Shown here piece after piece: positions 62,641 through 64,000 of a DNA stretch of 64,000 nucleotides. The DNA comes from Leishmania martiniquensis. Its lineage: Eukaryota > Euglenozoa > Kinetoplastea > Trypanosomatida > Trypanosomatidae. Each line of letters starts with the position of its first letter. Position 1 is the stretch's first letter. Below the pieces are notes generated by a model that saw nothing but the letters and a program-made list of their open reading frames with translations, was not told the DNA's origin and did no database searches. The stretch covers positions 760,501 through 824,500 of the forward strand of contig NC_090171.1 in the NCBI RefSeq assembly GCF_017916325.1. The letters are read 5' to 3'. The position numbers and the translations under genes were made by a program.

Positions 62641-63920
62641 CCGTAGCCGCTCGTGTTGTTGCATTGCATGAAACGTTCCACCGCCGCCCTAGCGTTCTCT
62701 TCGTCCTGTCTCGGTCGCTTCTCGGAAGCGCACAAGGCCTCCGTGAATGTAGAAAAACCTGAAGGGCAGGTCGAACTGCAGAAAGCTCTTTGGCGTCGAG
62801 TGAGCAGAGGGAGGGATAGGGTGGTACCGAGGATAATGTGCGCTCCGGGGTCACCGCTCTCTTCTCTCGTTCTGTATGTTGTAATGCACGCACAGTTGTA
62901 TGTGGTCTTCTTTCTCAGGAGCGTTAGCTCTGACTTGCCCAAGTGCCGCTCGGCACTCAACTTGTGGTAGGGACCGCTGCTGTGTCGTCAAGTCTCAGAG
63001 CGCTGATCGAGTAATCAAGAAAGGAGCTGTTGAAGAGTGTCACCGGGCAGGTGGTGAGAGAGACGATCTGCAAAGGCTGTAGCTCCTACCGCATGACCTT
63101 CGTATACTTCTCGAGGATCTCCCACACAAGTGCGCCACTCACGTTCTGCTCAGGGCACCAGGTAGCGTTGGGGAAGGGGAGAGGAGGAAACCACAGGTGT
63201 GAATTCAGACTGCACTGAGGGCAAAGGCACGCACTCCATCTCTTTTCGGCGGTGTGCTCTATCAATTTGGGGCCAAAATAAGGAGTCGCGGTGTCGTCGT
63301 GGTGTACGCAAGTAAGCCGACGCGCTGCAAGGGGAGGAGAAGCGAATGCGGATGGGCCCGTTGCTGCAAGGGAAGCCGTGCACGAGGAGTCACGCCTACA
63401 GCTCGCTCCTTTTCTCACCCTCCACCTCGACGAACTGCCCTCTGCTTCATGTGTTTGTCTCCATCGTTTTTTTTCTTTTTTGCTTTACAGCATTCAATCC
63501 TTTACTGACAGAAAGAAAAGAAGAAAGATAAGACGGCTTTTGCGCTTGACGTTCCGATACTCTTCATCCACCCCTCCCACACCCGCTGCACTGCACAACC
63601 CTCTCCCCGCTTCCACCTAAAGAGAACGCGCCAGCACACGTGGGGGCGGGTCTGCTGGTGACACGGAGGTGTAGCAGTGGTGGTCGACCAGAAAGCGATG
63701 GTGCGCGCAAGCCCTCGATTCTAACCCACAAGGAGTAACCCGGAGGGCACACGTGCAAGGGCTTCGGTTCTTCAATTCCTTTTTATGGCCCACGTGTGCC
63801 CTTCCCCTTTTTTTAGCCGACCGTTTCTCCCTCGTCTATCCCTTTGGCCCTTCTTCGCGCTTCGCCAGTCGGAGTGAATCCATCCGTCACGAACGCCACT
63901 GGCCAAAGGGAAGGTTGTCC
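62641..63920. other. 5' flank of the right-edge gene
   Basis: This 1.3 kb has no gene I can support. It contains T-runs (about 63,467-63,482), a 12-bp inverted repeat (listed separately) and two pyrimidine tracts (63,801-63,814 and 63,823-63,866), each followed by AG. These are good splice-acceptor candidates for the partial gene at the right end. Confidence 0.5.
63744..63802. repeat. 12-bp inverted repeat with 35-nt loop
   Basis: AGGGCACACGTG at 63,744-63,755 is the exact reverse complement of CACGTGTGCCCT at 63,791-63,802. The hairpin would lie immediately upstream of the pyrimidine tract and AG acceptor at 63,815-63,816. Each arm includes CACGTG, an E-box-like palindrome. Its function is unknown. 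Confidence 0.85.
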
Positions 63921-64000
63921 ATGAGCCCACAGATCGAAAAAAAATGGGTACCATCGTTCGAGCTGCGCGAGCTATGGCGCATGCTCCCTCGTGCTTCAGC
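63921..64000 (+). CDS. 5' end of a gene cut by the window edge
   Basis: The first ATG after the AG acceptor at 63,867-63,868 is at 63921 and opens a frame of 26 codons that runs off the window (MSPQIEKKWVPSFELRELWR). The encoded start looks like a real protein: charged, with an amphipathic helix. A second ATG at 63,944 in another frame is also open to the edge and gives an Ala/Arg-rich start that could be a mitochondrial presequence. I prefer 63921 because it is first. The product cannot be identified. Confidence 0.45.
   Translation, partial: MSPQIEKKWVPSFELRELWRMLPRAS

Noticed and set aside
1..64000. CRISPR arrays, bacterial operons, prophage or riboswitches
   Set aside because: No direct-repeat arrays with spacers and no ribosome-binding sites; gene content is entirely eukaryotic (kinetoplastid).

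Overview
The window is nuclear DNA of a trypanosomatid, most likely Leishmania or a close relative. Genes are intronless and lie in two long head-to-tail arrays: everything supported from 1,302 to 42,277 is on the minus strand and everything from 43,446 to the right end is on the plus strand. Intergenic stretches of 0.5-2.5 kb are rich in CA/GT repeats and polypyrimidine tracts, as expected for polycistronic transcription with trans-splicing. Several products are diagnostic of kinetoplastids: trypanin, an NT2-type nucleoside transporter, and MSH8. From memory, phosphomannomutase, NT2 and mitochondrial HSP60 are neighbours on Leishmania major chromosome 36, so this is probably the syntenic region. 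I could not check that.

Minus-strand array, in order of transcription from right to left: TLDc-domain protein (41.3-42.3 kb), MSH8/MSH6-like mismatch repair ATPase (36.8-39.8 kb), NT2-type nucleoside transporter (34.4-35.9 kb), a four-span membrane protein (30.4-31.5 kb), a membrane-anchored RING ubiquitin ligase (27.7-28.6 kb), ribosomal protein L37a (25.0-25.2 kb), a helical coiled-coil protein (21.7-23.2 kb), trypanin/DRC4 (19.2-20.6 kb), a Ser/Pro-rich protein (16.9-18.2 kb), a very large alpha-helical hypothetical protein (10.5-15.5 kb), a cysteine-rich type I membrane protein (8.6-9.1 kb), NOC3 (5.5-7.4 kb) and major vault protein (1.3-4.0 kb).

A divergent strand-switch region of about 1.2 kb (42,278-43,445) carries C-runs and is the likely transcription start zone for both arrays. 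The plus-strand array is phosphomannomutase, an ALKBH4-like dioxygenase, a calcineurin-like phosphatase that has lost several catalytic residues, a 99-aa protein with a dimerisation/docking-like motif, a decayed gene region, an importin-9-like karyopherin, a coiled-coil hypothetical protein, mitochondrial HSP60, and the first codons of another gene at the right edge.

The most unusual structures are three apparently identical copies of a roughly 550-bp SIDER-like element (two on the minus array, one across the strand switch), the degenerate pseudophosphatase, the 48-52 kb island of decayed sequence, and a 1.4-kb GC-rich block (61.15-62.6 kb) that is open in many frames but matches no protein I recognise. 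The genes are mostly housekeeping and do not form a functional operon; shared strand means shared polycistronic transcription, not a shared pathway.
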